DNA of 64,000 nucleotides from Shewanella pneumatophori (GCF_023283895.1 NZ_JAKILB010000007.1:62001-126000); one strand, 5' to 3'; positions 28,419-37,296 are shown, numbered from the stretch's first letter. The notes: generated by a model not told the origin, from the letters alone. Translations and numbers: made by a program.

Positions 28419-28548
28419 TATCTTTGAGCTCGCAGTCTCGAAATGAGTGCATGCGGGCTTTAACCTGCAGTCGGATTTTTACTGATATTGATGATTTAAA
28501 GTAGAAGTTCAACAGCTAGGTGTTGCTGCAGTTCTAATAGTTAGCGAA

Positions 28549-28627
28549 ATGCCTTCGGGCATGTCAGATAAGCCAAAATAAATGTTTGGCTAAAGTTAAT
28601 TGCTAAATTGCATAGTTAGCAATTAAC
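28549..28627. other. Cluster of three consecutive hairpins
   Basis: ATGCC-TTCG-GGCAT (28549-28562, a stable UUCG-type loop), AGCCAAA-ATAAATG-TTTGGCT (28571-28591) and GTTAATTGCTAA / TTAGCAATTAAC (28595-28606 and 28616-28627) follow one another within 80 bases. No open frame covers them. The density suggests a structured non-coding RNA or a repeat element rather than a simple terminator. Confidence 0.6.
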
Positions 28628-28650
28628 GCAGCTGACTAGCTGAAGAAATA

Positions 28651-28680
28651 ACCGATTAGTTAGAGCGGAAGCTAATCGGT
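28651..28680 (-). terminator. Probable terminator of the 41-residue peptide gene
   Basis: ACCGATTAG (28651-28659) and CTAATCGGT (28672-28680) form a 9-base stem 10 bases past the stop of the minus-strand small gene, followed on that strand by TTATTTCTT. Confidence 0.65.
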
Positions 28681-28689
28681 ATTGTCTGT

Positions 28690-28815
28690 CTAATCGATTA
28701 CTTGAACTTGGGCTTCAAGTGCCGCTTCGACGTAATAGATCCCACCAAGAATTGCGACAAAAAACAGCGTAGTCATGATGATAAGCTTTAGGTTTGAGCG
28801 AAGAAATTCAAGCAT
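28690..28815 (-). CDS. 41-residue single-pass membrane peptide
   Basis: Minus-strand frame from ATG 28815 to TAG 28690 encoding MLEFLRSNLKLIIMTTLFFV and 21 more residues. It has a short basic amphipathic start, one strong hydrophobic segment (residues ~10-27, LKLIIMTTLFFVAILGGI) and an acidic, helical tail ending QVQVID. AAAGG lies 10 bases before the start and a hairpin lies just after the stop. These signals, and its fit as a classic small inner-membrane peptide with basic cytoplasmic end, argue for a real gene. Function unknown. Confidence 0.68.
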   Translation of the reverse strand: MLEFLRSNLKLIIMTTLFFVAILGGIYYVEAALEAQVQVID

Positions 28816-29192
28816 GATAATTGCGCCTTTCAATAGATAAACTCTTGTCTAATATCACGATAGATATCATTTGATGTTAGCAATATTAGTTGTTACAGCT
28901 TAAGACAGTATTAATTAGCCATCAAGTTTAGGTGATGTTGTTCACAATATTTTGAGGGCCTTTTAACGCTGATTTTTGTTAGCGTAAACCCAATACTGAG
29001 TTTGTGATTCAGTAATATCTTAAGTTGCTAAAAAAACTAATTATCTACTCATACTTAGGGAGCACCGATAAAAAGCTTGGTTAACTGTGGTGTTACTGGA
29101 TGAATACTTTGCAACAATTGAGGTAGATTAAGGCTTGACTTAAATAATCAGAAACATAAACTTGTCACGTTTTAACACACAAGGTTAACACT
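28816..29192. other. Control region between the 41-residue gene and the metal-uptake cluster
   Basis: No open frame. GGTGATGTTGTTCACA at 28931-28946 resembles a CRP site with conserved GTGA and TCAC half-sites six bases apart. I looked for a Zur-type dyad (TGTTATA...TATAACA) before the metal cluster and saw none by eye. Confidence 0.5.
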
Positions 29193-29483
29193 GTGATTCG
29201 AATGAGTAGCGTGAAACAGAAACTGGTAATGGGGCTTTTAGCCGTGTTCCTGTGTCTGTCTTTTGCAGCGTCAGCTCATAGTCTGAGTCATTTGGACGAT
29301 GGCGCTACAAACCATTGTACTCTGTGTTATCACCAACACCAGGTCAACAACCTGCTGCCAAGTTGTGAACTTAAAATAGCGATTGAGCGTCAGGAAGTTG
29401 AGAGCCAAGAGTACATTCTTCCAGTATTTTACTCACGTCATGTGAGTTTCTTCCAAAGCCGCGCCCCTCCAGTAGCAGCGTAA
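29193..29483 (+). CDS. Small exported His/Cys protein, putative zinc chaperone
   Basis: 96 residues from GTG 29193. Signal peptide MGLLAVFLCLSFAASA then HSLSHLDDG, HCTLCYHQHQ, giving HxxxH, CxxC and HxH-type metal ligands in the first part of the mature chain. Proteins of this form beside zinc ABC genes in Shewanella are annotated as zinc-uptake chaperones, I believe without direct proof. First gene of a four-gene run with a porin-like and two ABC components, so it probably hands over metal in the periplasm. Confidence 0.78.
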   Translation: MIRMSSVKQKLVMGLLAVFLCLSFAASAHSLSHLDDGATNHCTLCYHQHQVNNLLPSCELKIAIERQEVESQEYILPVFYSRHVSFFQSRAPPVAA

Positions 29484-29565
29484 TTCTTCATTTTATAAAA
29501 CAACTAATTAATAAGAATTTTTGAGTATTCCCACGGGGAAGGCTTAGCTGTATTTCGGAGTAAAT

Positions 29566-30795
29566 ATGACTGTTTCAACTATGCGCCTAACTGGTGTAGC
29601 AGTGGCGTGCGCGCTAATTTCAACTCAAGCTTTGGCAAATGATCCAACCTTAACTAATCCAGCGATTAGCGCTGTACTTGATGGCTATTATCAAAGTGCA
29701 GAGCGTCCTATGGCAGAACGTGTTGAAGGCTTTGGTTTAGGCCATACAGAGCTTGCGTTAAGTGCCAATATCGACGATATGTTTTACGGTAAACTGACTG
29801 CAATCGTTGAAATTCACGATGGCGAAACTGAACTTGGTTTAGAAGAGGCCTTCATTCAAACATTAGCAATGCCAGGCGGTTTCTCAATTCGTGCCGGTCG
29901 TTTCCTATCTGACATTGGTTACTTAAACAACCAGCATGTGCACACTGATTCGTTTTCTGACCGTCCTGCTGCTTACCGCGCCTTTTTAGGAAGTCACTAC
30001 TTTGATGATGGTGTGCGTTTAAGCTACGTTGCACCAACAGATCTGTATTGGACTATGGGTGTTGAAGCTTTTAAAGGTGACAGCATGCGCGCCGAAGATG
30101 AGCACGGCGAGCGCGATTTTGAAAACTTGGGTGTTTATACTGCTTTTACTAAGTTTGGTGGCGATATTGGCGACAATAGTTCATGGCAGGCAGGCCTAAG
30201 CTATTTACGCAATGAAAATGGCCGTATGACAGCTGCTGAAGAACATGATCATACAGAACCTGAAGTTCATGATGATCACGGCCATGACCATGACCATAGC
30301 CATAGCGCACAATACACAGGCGAAAATACTTATGTGGCTGACTTTGTATATAAGTGGGCCCCAAGCGGCAACTATAAGTACCAACACTTAACAGTAAGCG
30401 GCGAATACTTCCGCGTAACAGATTTTAAACCATTTGAAGAGCACCATGACGATCACGATGATCATGAAGGGCATGACGACCACGGTCACGGTGAAGGCGG
30501 TAAAGATTATCAAGAAGGTTGGTATCTAAGCAGCGTTTATCAATTCTCGCCAAACTGGTCTGCAGGTTTGCGCTACGGTGAAGTGGATACTCAGATGATG
30601 CATGGCGATCACTTTGATCCGCAAAAGCTGAAAGAAACTGAAGTTAGTCTAGCTTGGCACCACAGCCACTTCTCAACAGTGCGTTTGCAATATACTAATC
30701 AGAAAGGTACTAACTTTGATGGTATTGAAGACGATAACGTAATTACATTGCAATATGTAATGACTCTGGGGGCTCATGGTGCGCATCAATTCTAA
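29566..30795 (+). CDS. His-rich outer-membrane barrel, putative metal-uptake porin
   Basis: 409 residues. Signal peptide ends ACALISTQALA near residue 24. The mature chain has many short amphipathic strands alternating with Asp/Gly loops and ends in a barrel-like strand (NVITLQYVMTL) though not with a final Phe until GAHGAHQF. Two loops are strikingly His/Asp-rich: EEHDHTEPEVHDDHGHDHDH (about residue 225) and DDHDDHEGHDDHGHG (about 296). Such loops bind Zn2+, Ni2+ or Cu2+. It overlaps the start of the ZnuA-like gene by 20 bases. Most likely admits or concentrates metal at the surface. Confidence 0.82.
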   Translation: MTVSTMRLTGVAVACALISTQALANDPTLTNPAISAVLDGYYQSAERPMAERVEGFGLGHTELALSANIDDMFYGKLTAIVEIHDGETELGLEEAFIQTLAMPGGFSIRAGRFLSDIGYLNNQHVHTDSFSDRPAAYRAFLGSHYFDDGVRLSYVAPTDLYWTMGVEAFKGDSMRAEDEHGERDFENLGVYTAFTKFGGDIGDNSSWQAGLSYLRNENGRMTAAEEHDHTEPEVHDDHGHDHDHSHSAQYTGENTYVADFVYKWAPSGNYKYQHLTVSGEYFRVTDFKPFEEHHDDHDDHEGHDDHGHGEGGKDYQEGWYLSSVYQFSPNWSAGLRYGEVDTQMMHGDHFDPQKLKETEVSLAWHHSHFSTVRLQYTNQKGTNFDGIEDDNVITLQYVMTLGAHGAHQF

Positions 30796-31705
30796 GTTGT
30801 CTTTATCAAAAGGCCTAAAGGCGCTGACTCTAGCGTTAACATTGGGGGTTGCTAATAATGCAGTGGCCGGGCTAAATATTTTTGCCTGTGAGCCTGAGTA
30901 TGCTGCATTGGCTAAAGAGCTGGCGCCAGACGCGAAGATCTATTCTGCGACCACCGCGTTGCAAGATCCGCATCAGGTACAGGCTCGTCCAAGCTTGATC
31001 GCTAAAATGCGTCAAGCAGATCTTGCGATTTGCGCTGGTGCCGATCTCGAGGTGGGCTGGTTACCAATGTTGCAAATGAAGTCTGCCAACGCCAAAGTTC
31101 GCTCTACCGATCAAGGGTTATTTTTTGCTGCAGAGCAGATAGAAACGCTTGATCAATTAGATTCGGTAGACCGTTCAATGGGCGATGTGCATGCTAAAGG
31201 TAATCCGCATTTGCACTTTGATCCTAAGCGCATGTTAGATGTTGCAAAAGCGCTAACAGCTAAGATGATCCAGCTAGATCCTGAAGCTAAGTCTGATTAT
31301 GACGCAGCCCTTGCAAGCTTTAGTCTGCGTTGGCAAGCAGCAATCCCTAAGTGGCAAGCTAAAGCTAAGCCATTACAAGGTGGCAAAGTGATAGCTTATC
31401 ACTCTAGCTTTAGGTACTTGTTTAACTGGCTAGGCATGGAACAAGTTGCCGATCTTGAGCCAAAGCCGGGGATCCCACCTAGCAGTTCACACTTAGCGAG
31501 CTTGTTAAATCGTGCTAAGCAAGGGGACGTGTTGGCGATCATCATTGCTTCTTATCAAAGTGAGCGCGGTGCAGACTGGCTGGCTGAGCGTTCAGAGCTG
31601 CCAGTATTGGTTCTGCCAATGTCAGTTGGTGGAAATGATCAGAGTGTTGATCTGTTTAGCTTATACGACAGTGCAATCGATCTACTGTTAAGTGCCAAGC
31701 AGTAA
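30776..31705 (+). CDS. ZnuA-like metal-binding ABC substrate-binding protein
   Basis: 309 residues, cluster A-I solute-binding protein. Signal peptide ends NNAVAG. Probable metal ligands are His in DPHQV (~61), His in GNPHLHFDP (~143) and His in IAYHSSF (~211), the usual three-His pattern of zinc rather than manganese proteins. The loop between is short, not the long His-rich loop of ZnuA, possibly because the chaperone and barrel supply that function. Starts within the end of the barrel gene behind GGGGG, so it is translationally coupled. Confidence 0.9.
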   Translation: MVRINSKLSLSKGLKALTLALTLGVANNAVAGLNIFACEPEYAALAKELAPDAKIYSATTALQDPHQVQARPSLIAKMRQADLAICAGADLEVGWLPMLQMKSANAKVRSTDQGLFFAAEQIETLDQLDSVDRSMGDVHAKGNPHLHFDPKRMLDVAKALTAKMIQLDPEAKSDYDAALASFSLRWQAAIPKWQAKAKPLQGGKVIAYHSSFRYLFNWLGMEQVADLEPKPGIPPSSSHLASLLNRAKQGDVLAIIIASYQSERGADWLAERSELPVLVLPMSVGGNDQSVDLFSLYDSAIDLLLSAKQ

Positions 31706-31813
31706 CTTAACCTGCAGCGGTAGCTGACTTTATACTCAGCTAGCGCACATACTAGGGTGGGGCAGTTTGATATGCTCCATCTTAGCTTTCCTTATTTTGA
31801 TAAGAGTTTAGTT

Positions 31814-32623
31814 ATGTTTGATCTCGATCTTCTATCTATTCTACTGCCTGCTTTTGTTGCAGGGGTTTTAGTGTTGTCTACCCATGTGGTACTTGGTCAG
31901 CAGGTACTTAAGCGCGGCATTATTTTTATCGATCTTGCGATTGCTCAGGTGGCTGCCTTAGGTGCTATCGTTGGGCATATGAATCATGATATTGAAGCGC
32001 TGCCGTTTTCACACGTGTGGATGCCAGCTATTTTTGCCATTGGTGGAGCAGGGTTTATCGCTTGGTTATCTAAGCGTATGGCTGATGAGTTAGAAGCAAT
32101 TATTGGTTGTTTCTATGTTCTTGCTGCTGTAGCGGCGATGCTGTTGCTATCGAATGACCCTCACGGCGCTGAGATGCTTAAAGAGCTGATGTCAGGGCAG
32201 ATTTTATGGGTAGGTTGGAGCCAGTTAATCCTGCCTGCTTGTCTTTATATCTCTATTTTAGCGGCGCTAATTTATAAGCCTGAATTATTAAGTGGACGCG
32301 CGTTTTACTTAATCTTTGCCATAGTGATTACGCTATCGGTTGAACTGGTTGGGGTTTATTTGGTATTTAGTAGCTTGATTTTACCAGCGCTAGCAGTAAA
32401 CCATTACTACGGCCGTTATAAGCTATTTTGGGCTTATATTGTGGGTCTTGTGGGTTATGTTGCCGGTTTAGTGTTATCTGCAAGCTTAGACCTACCTAGT
32501 GGCGCTGCTATCGTATCCACTCTTGCGGTAAGTGCGGTGATCTTTAGGCTAATATTGAATCTAAATAGCAAAACAACTGTGGTTAATGGCGCAGTAAATA
32601 CCCAAGATTCGACGCAGGTCTGA
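31814..32623 (+). CDS. ZnuB-like metal ABC transporter permease
   Basis: About 269 residues from ATG 31814; frames from GTG 31757 or ATG 31772 are open but add residues not found at the start of ZnuB proteins. Seven to eight membrane segments; the loop GQQVLKRGIIFIDLAIAQVAALG, with the conserved Asp-Leu-Ala-Ile-Ala, is the ABC-3 family signature. It would carry Zn2+ or Mn2+ inward with the ZnuA-like protein. No ATPase gene is found in the cluster or anywhere in the window. Confidence 0.88.
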   Translation: MFDLDLLSILLPAFVAGVLVLSTHVVLGQQVLKRGIIFIDLAIAQVAALGAIVGHMNHDIEALPFSHVWMPAIFAIGGAGFIAWLSKRMADELEAIIGCFYVLAAVAAMLLLSNDPHGAEMLKELMSGQILWVGWSQLILPACLYISILAALIYKPELLSGRAFYLIFAIVITLSVELVGVYLVFSSLILPALAVNHYYGRYKLFWAYIVGLVGYVAGLVLSASLDLPSGAAIVSTLAVSAVIFRLILNLNSKTTVVNGAVNTQDSTQV

Positions 32624-32840
32624 CCTTACCAATATTGGAACTAAGCTAAAATCTCCCAAAAATTCAACGCGATTAAAGTTCAGTTAAGTCATTTGCACTA
32701 AAGTTGCGTTGTTTTCCTCTGGTTTAGTCTGTATTCAGGCTACACGTGTAAACTATTGTTCATTGACATAAGTCGTATTTATATTGAGTCGCACTTACTT
32801 GGTGGCTATACTGGCGCCAATTAAATCGCGGGAGATTATT

Positions 32841-33569
32841 GTGCTGTTAATCCTTAGATGTTTGATCTTATCAGTTATGCTGATTTTAGCTTTTGTTATC
32901 GGTGGTTTAGCTTGTATTTTACGTCCTCGCCATCGAGATAACGTACATATGTTCGCCAAAGTGTTTTCTTGGGCGGCACCGGTTTTAGGTATTAAAGTGA
33001 TTGTGCGTAACTCGGAAAAACAAAGCCAAAAGCCTTGTATTTTTCTAGCTAACCATCAAAACAACTTTGATATGTTTACCCACACAGCCGTTGTACCAAA
33101 AGGTACCGTGAGCTTAGGTAAAAAAAGCCTAGCGTGGATGCCTTTATTTGGGCAGATTTACTGGCTATCAGGCAACATTTTGATCGACCGTAAAAACCGT
33201 AGTAAAGCTTTCGATACTATGGCGGCAACTGCTCGTAAGATAAAAGAGAAATGTTTGTCGGTATGGATTTTTCCAGAAGGCACACGTTCACGTGGTAAAG
33301 GTTTACTGCCGTTTAAAGCGGGCGCATTCTATACTGCGATAGCTGCTGGTGTACCTATGGTGCCAGTATTGGCGTCTAATCAAGGCCATATTAAGCTAAA
33401 CCGCTGGAATAACGGCGTGGTGATTATTGAAATGATGGATCCGATTGAAACAACGGGTATTGATAAAACTCAAGTGAAAGAGCTTTCAAAGCGTATTCAC
33501 ACCATGATGTCGGAAAAATTATCTCAGTTGAACCAAGAAGCTTCTGCATTAATGGCCAAAGCGGTATAA
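32841..33569 (+). CDS. plsC: 1-acyl-glycerol-3-phosphate acyltransferase
   Basis: 242 residues from GTG 32841, which is preceded by GGGAG; an in-frame TTG 57 bases upstream would add an atypical tail. Motif I NHQNNFD (HX4D catalytic pair), motif [10 protein letters not shown] and the first membrane anchor are present. PlsC makes phosphatidic acid from lysophosphatidic acid at the inner membrane. Ends 29 bases before rraB, so the two may be cotranscribed. Confidence 0.94.
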   Translation: MLLILRCLILSVMLILAFVIGGLACILRPRHRDNVHMFAKVFSWAAPVLGIKVIVRNSEKQSQKPCIFLANHQNNFDMFTHTAVVPKGTVSLGKKSLAWMPLFGQIYWLSGNILIDRKNRSKAFDTMAATARKIKEKCLSVWIFPEGTRSRGKGLLPFKAGAFYTAIAAGVPMVPVLASNQGHIKLNRWNNGVVIIEMMDPIETTGIDKTQVKELSKRIHTMMSEKLSQLNQEASALMAKAV

Positions 33570-33598
33570 TCGGTCGCGAAATTTTTGAGGAGTCATCA

Positions 33599-34009
33599 AT
33601 GTCTATTGAACGTCAGTTAAAAGAACAGAAACAAGAAAATAAAGAAATCGTTGAGGCTATCCTTGCTGATGGTTCAATGCCAGATGTTGAGTATACGATT
33701 GAGCATCACTTCTCATCGACCAACTTTGATCGCTTAGAGAAAGCGGCTGTTGACGCATTTAAGCTAGGCTATGAAGTGAATGATGCAGAAGAAATGGAGC
33801 TTGAAGACGGCTCTGTGATCTACTGTTTTGATGCTGTTGCGACTCAGATGCTTGATACTGATCTGCTTGATGAAGCGTGTGAGAAAATGCTTACTATCGC
33901 GGCTAAACACAAGATTGATTATGACGGTTGGGGCACCTACTTTATCGACGAAAATGGCGAAGAAGTCAGAGACGAAGATGAATATGATGACGAAGAGCCG
34001 CTGCACTAA
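33599..34009 (+). CDS. rraB: RNase E inhibitor RraB
   Basis: 136 residues, the family length. Nearly every family block is present: [50 protein letters not shown] and a very acidic C-terminus ([12 protein letters not shown]). RraB binds the scaffold part of RNase E and lowers its activity on some messages. AGGAG precedes ATG 33599. Terminator 40 bases downstream. Confidence 0.96.
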   Translation: MSIERQLKEQKQENKEIVEAILADGSMPDVEYTIEHHFSSTNFDRLEKAAVDAFKLGYEVNDAEEMELEDGSVIYCFDAVATQMLDTDLLDEACEKMLTIAAKHKIDYDGWGTYFIDENGEEVRDEDEYDDEEPLH

Positions 34010-34051
34010 TTCAATGATTAGTATTAACGCCTAGCGTGATTGATATAAATA

Positions 34052-34081
34052 AAAAATGCCCATCCTATGATGGGCATTTTT
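34052..34081. terminator. Bidirectional terminator between rraB and the GGDEF gene
   Basis: AAAAATGCCCATC-CTAT-GATGGGCATTTTT, 13-base stem, loop of four, A and T runs on each side. Confidence 0.94.
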
Positions 34082-34088
34082 GTTGGGG

Positions 34089-35072
34089 TTACTCTTGGGT
34101 GATACTGCAGTTACGTCCGGCTTCTTTAGCTTGATAAAGCGCTTGGTCCGCTTGAGCCAGCCATATATCACAATCAGTCATGTCGGCTTTAATATCGCAA
34201 ATACCTAGGCTTATAGTGACCTTAATAAGCTGCTCTTCATACATGATTTCAGATTGCTCTATCTTCTTACGTAAACGTTCGGCAAAAAACAGTGCATTGG
34301 CTGCTGGTGTATTCGCTAAAATAACACCAAACTCTTCACCGCCATATCGACCAGCGCAATCAGTTTCACGCAGTGACTTGTTGATGATATGCGACACATT
34401 TTGAATCACCCTATCACCAGCCTGATGGCCATAGGTGTCATTTATCGCTTTAAAGTGGTCAATATCAAGCATGACTAAGCTAGTTTCATTGCCATATCGA
34501 GCATAGCGATCAAACTCTCTTTGTAAGCAGATCTCCCAATAGCGGCGGTTATATAGCTGGGTTAGCCCATCAATTTGGCTTAAATACTCTAGGCGCTCAT
34601 TTGCCGATTTAAGCTGCAGCTTATTGATCGCCACGTCAGTTACATCGTAGACAATCATACTGATATGAGTTATTTCACCGGTTAATGATGATAATGGTAG
34701 CAGCGTGACATTCTGGTACATGAAGTCGGCTCTACCTGTAATAGGACGGTAGTTTTTAAACTCAAAAATAAACGGTCTTTGTTCCCAGCTAATAAAAGCG
34801 CGGTTTTGAAGTAGATACACTGACTCCATTTTTTGCTTTAACCACTTAGCAGGCAGATACTCAAATTGCTCGAATAGATTCTTACCCTTGATCGAATTTG
34901 GACTCACTCCACTGTGGTTCTCCATAAAACCATTCCACAGTTGGATGTTGTAATCGCGATCGAGCACAACTAAGCCGACCTCTATGGTTTGCACCATATC
35001 GATAAGCCAGTGGAGTTCGTTCATTGCGCTGTTATCGAGCGCTTGTTGATCTGTTGCCATCCTAATGTCCAT
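34089..35072 (-). CDS. PAS-GGDEF diguanylate cyclase
   Basis: 327 residues, cytoplasmic. PAS domain about residues 20-140 (GLVVLDRDYNIQLWN start), then the GGDEF domain with YGGEEFGV (GGEEF at 244-248) and an RETD inhibition site five residues upstream, so it should make c-di-GMP with product feedback. The start codon lies one base after the stop of the receiver-CheC gene upstream, so the two are cotranscribed and likely act together. Confidence 0.94.
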   Translation of the reverse strand: MDIRMATDQQALDNSAMNELHWLIDMVQTIEVGLVVLDRDYNIQLWNGFMENHSGVSPNSIKGKNLFEQFEYLPAKWLKQKMESVYLLQNRAFISWEQRPFIFEFKNYRPITGRADFMYQNVTLLPLSSLTGEITHISMIVYDVTDVAINKLQLKSANERLEYLSQIDGLTQLYNRRYWEICLQREFDRYARYGNETSLVMLDIDHFKAINDTYGHQAGDRVIQNVSHIINKSLRETDCAGRYGGEEFGVILANTPAANALFFAERLRKKIEQSEIMYEEQLIKVTISLGICDIKADMTDCDIWLAQADQALYQAKEAGRNCSITQE

Positions 35073-35073
35073 T

Positions 35074-36069
35074 TTAATCTAGCAAATAGCCGAGTTTGTA
35101 GTTGAGCGTTGGTAGAGAATCTTCGGTAAATAGCAGCAATAGATCACATTGAATATCGTGATCTTCAATGCTGTAATTGATTTCCATTGCTAAAGTGCGG
35201 CTCCATTTATCGGAGTTTTCGCTGATAAGCTGGTTGACACTGCAATGCCTGCCGAGTATCACAGGATGACTCTGGCTAAACTTCATATGCAGTTGTTCAG
35301 AGATGCCATTGAGAAACGCACCAATCAATACATTGGCGGTATCAATCATCACCTCAAGTTCTGTTTCTTCATCTTCTGGGTTTTCAAGGCGCATGAGCTT
35401 GGCCATGTCTTGAAAAGAAGAGTCATGGAACAGTAATAATGCTTCACCGGCAACACCTGCGCCGATAAAGCCTTGGCACAAGGCTGATACCGTGCCGTAT
35501 TCCTCAGTGGCCTTCAAGGTCATGGTCAGTTCACTGACCTCAAGCACATTGACGTTAGGGATCGGTAGTTTTACGAATACATTAAGCAGTTTGGCTAGTA
35601 GATCGGCGGCGCGCCCCATGGCGACGTTAGCCACTTCTTGGCAGGCATCACGCAGATCGACTTGGATCATTGGCGGCTCATTATCTAAACCACCTAATGC
35701 TAATTCTAAAATGCCATACTCCTGCAGAATATGGCTAATGGCGTCGGCACTCACTGGTTTTTGGATAAAGTCGAGTGCACCTAAGCTTTTAACTCGCTCA
35801 TGGGCTTTAATTTGGATGTCGCCTGACACCACAATAACCAGCGCTGGAAGATCTTCGCGTTGAATGGCTTCTAATACTTGATAACCATCCATGACTGGCA
35901 TGTTTAAGTCGAGAAAAACCACCTCGCCTTTGCCTTCACGAATAGCCTCAATACCTTCTAATCCATTGGTCGCGTAAGTGATTTCCACATCCCAATCTTT
36001 AGGGAGTGTACGCGCCATCTGCTTTCTGGCTAATGCAGAGTCGTCACAAATTAATATAGGGAGCGCCAT
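35074..36069 (-). CDS. Receiver domain - CheC/CheX-type protein
   Basis: 331 residues. Receiver domain 1-120 with D9 D10 pocket, phospho-acceptor D54 in VVFLDLNMP and Lys in IQKPV. The C-terminal half (~135-320) resembles CheC/CheX phosphatases, with DACQEVANVAMGRAADLLAKL near the start; the family's catalytic Asn-containing pattern is only partly recognisable. It probably receives phosphate from a kinase elsewhere and passes a signal to the diguanylate cyclase encoded just downstream. Divergent region of about 380 bases precedes it. Confidence 0.88.
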   Translation of the reverse strand: MALPILICDDSALARKQMARTLPKDWDVEITYATNGLEGIEAIREGKGEVVFLDLNMPVMDGYQVLEAIQREDLPALVIVVSGDIQIKAHERVKSLGALDFIQKPVSADAISHILQEYGILELALGGLDNEPPMIQVDLRDACQEVANVAMGRAADLLAKLLNVFVKLPIPNVNVLEVSELTMTLKATEEYGTVSALCQGFIGAGVAGEALLLFHDSSFQDMAKLMRLENPEDEETELEVMIDTANVLIGAFLNGISEQLHMKFSQSHPVILGRHCSVNQLISENSDKWSRTLAMEINYSIEDHDIQCDLLLLFTEDSLPTLNYKLGYLLD

Positions 36070-36453
36070 TGTTATTATTATTTCCTATTATCCATCTACT
36101 ACTTTGCTTGTCGTTCTATTTAGTTGAGACTCTTACCTTAGAACGGCATGTCACTTTTTAAAGCCAATAGCGCGTCGACGTAATACTTTAATATGTAATA
36201 CGTTTTTATGTCCTTGGCATCTTGCCTACGAAATGAAATCGCTCGGGGTAGCTTCCATAACACCGCCCTTATTGAGAAGAGGGTGCGCCACGGCCCGATT
36301 ATCAAATATCAACCTATCAATAGAAAGGCTTATTTTGTGACAATAAAATGACGAACGTCATAATCCCCACACATGTTATAGGTATTAACCAAATAATCCA
36401 AATGTGTTAACTTGATGATCTGGACAGACCACTTAGCAAGGAAAGTTGAAAAT
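36070..36453. other. Intergenic region with candidate palindrome
   Basis: No open frame seen. ATGACG-AA-CGTCAT (36348-36361) is a perfect 14-base palindrome about 90 bases before the crotonase start, next to TGTGACAATAAAATGACG at 36337, which has a CRP-like left half. Either could be an operator of the crotonase gene. Confidence 0.45.
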
Positions 36454-37260
36454 ATGGCTCATCAATTACTTAGTGTTAGCAAGCGCAATGGTATCGCTTA
36501 TGTGGGTTTGAACCGCCCAGATAAATATAATGCATTGAATTTTAAGCTTTTCAAAGAAATAGACTCATGCATTAAAAGCTTAGCCAAAGATAAAACGCTA
36601 ACAGCAGTAGTGCTATTTGGTGAAGGCGGCAATTTTAGCTCAGGCTTAGACGTAAAAAGTGTGATGAGCTCGCCATTCGATGCAGTTCGATTATTATTTA
36701 AGTGGTTACCAGGTAACGCAAATCTTGCTCAAAGAGTGTCGATAGGCTGGCGACGTTTACCTGTACCAGTTATCGCTGTAATGGAAGGTATTTGCTACGG
36801 CGGTGGCATGCAAATCGTTTTGGGGGCTGACATTCGAATCGCTGCACCAGATTGCAAAATGTCAATTATGGAGGCCAAATGGGGCTTAGTGCCTGATATG
36901 GCAGGTCTTGCTGGACTCAGAGAGTTAATGCCTAAAGATCAGGCTGTTATGCTTACAATGTCAGCAGACATCTTATCTGCAGAACAAGCTAAATCTTTTA
37001 ATTTGATAACAGCAATTGAAGCTGAACCTATGGCCGCTGCAACGGCATTAGCGGCTAAATTATCTAACACTTCACCCGATGCCAATGCTGCAATTAAATC
37101 CAGTATTAACCGTAATTGGTCAGCTTCAATTAGGCAGTTACTCAGCCGTGAGTCATGGTATCAAGTACGTTTATTGCTAGGTAAAAATCGAGTGATTGCA
37201 GCAAAACGTCAAGGCAAAGACCCACAAAAATCTTACAGCAATCGGCAAGCTGGTTGGTAA
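36454..37260 (+). CDS. Crotonase/enoyl-CoA hydratase family protein
   Basis: 268 residues from ATG 36454 (AAGGAAAG upstream; an in-frame TTG/ATG 42 and 39 bases earlier would add an unlikely extension). Motif SSGLDVKSV near residue 65 supplies the oxyanion loop, CYGGGMQIVLGADIRIA and MEAKWGLVPDMAG the later one. The first catalytic Glu of enoyl-CoA hydratase (GGGCEL) is Gln here, while a Glu in MEAKWGL is kept, so it may be an isomerase-type crotonase rather than a hydratase. Monocistronic. Confidence 0.9.
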   Translation: MAHQLLSVSKRNGIAYVGLNRPDKYNALNFKLFKEIDSCIKSLAKDKTLTAVVLFGEGGNFSSGLDVKSVMSSPFDAVRLLFKWLPGNANLAQRVSIGWRRLPVPVIAVMEGICYGGGMQIVLGADIRIAAPDCKMSIMEAKWGLVPDMAGLAGLRELMPKDQAVMLTMSADILSAEQAKSFNLITAIEAEPMAAATALAAKLSNTSPDANAAIKSSINRNWSASIRQLLSRESWYQVRLLLGKNRVIAAKRQGKDPQKSYSNRQAGW

Positions 37261-37280
37261 AGTTACATGAAAGTTAAAAG

Positions 37281-37296
37281 TGTGATCTAGTTCACG
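37281..37296 (+). promoter_or_regulatory. CRP-binding site upstream of yqhA-like gene
   Basis: TGTGATCTAGTTCACG matches the 16-base CRP core TGTGA-N6-TCACA at all but the last base. It ends about 130 bases before the ATG, so it likely activates the gene through a class I arrangement; the -10 has not been located. Confidence 0.7.

Noticed and set aside
29100..29192. Zur box upstream of the metal cluster
   Set aside because: No TGTTATA-type dyad was visible, although Zur control would be expected.
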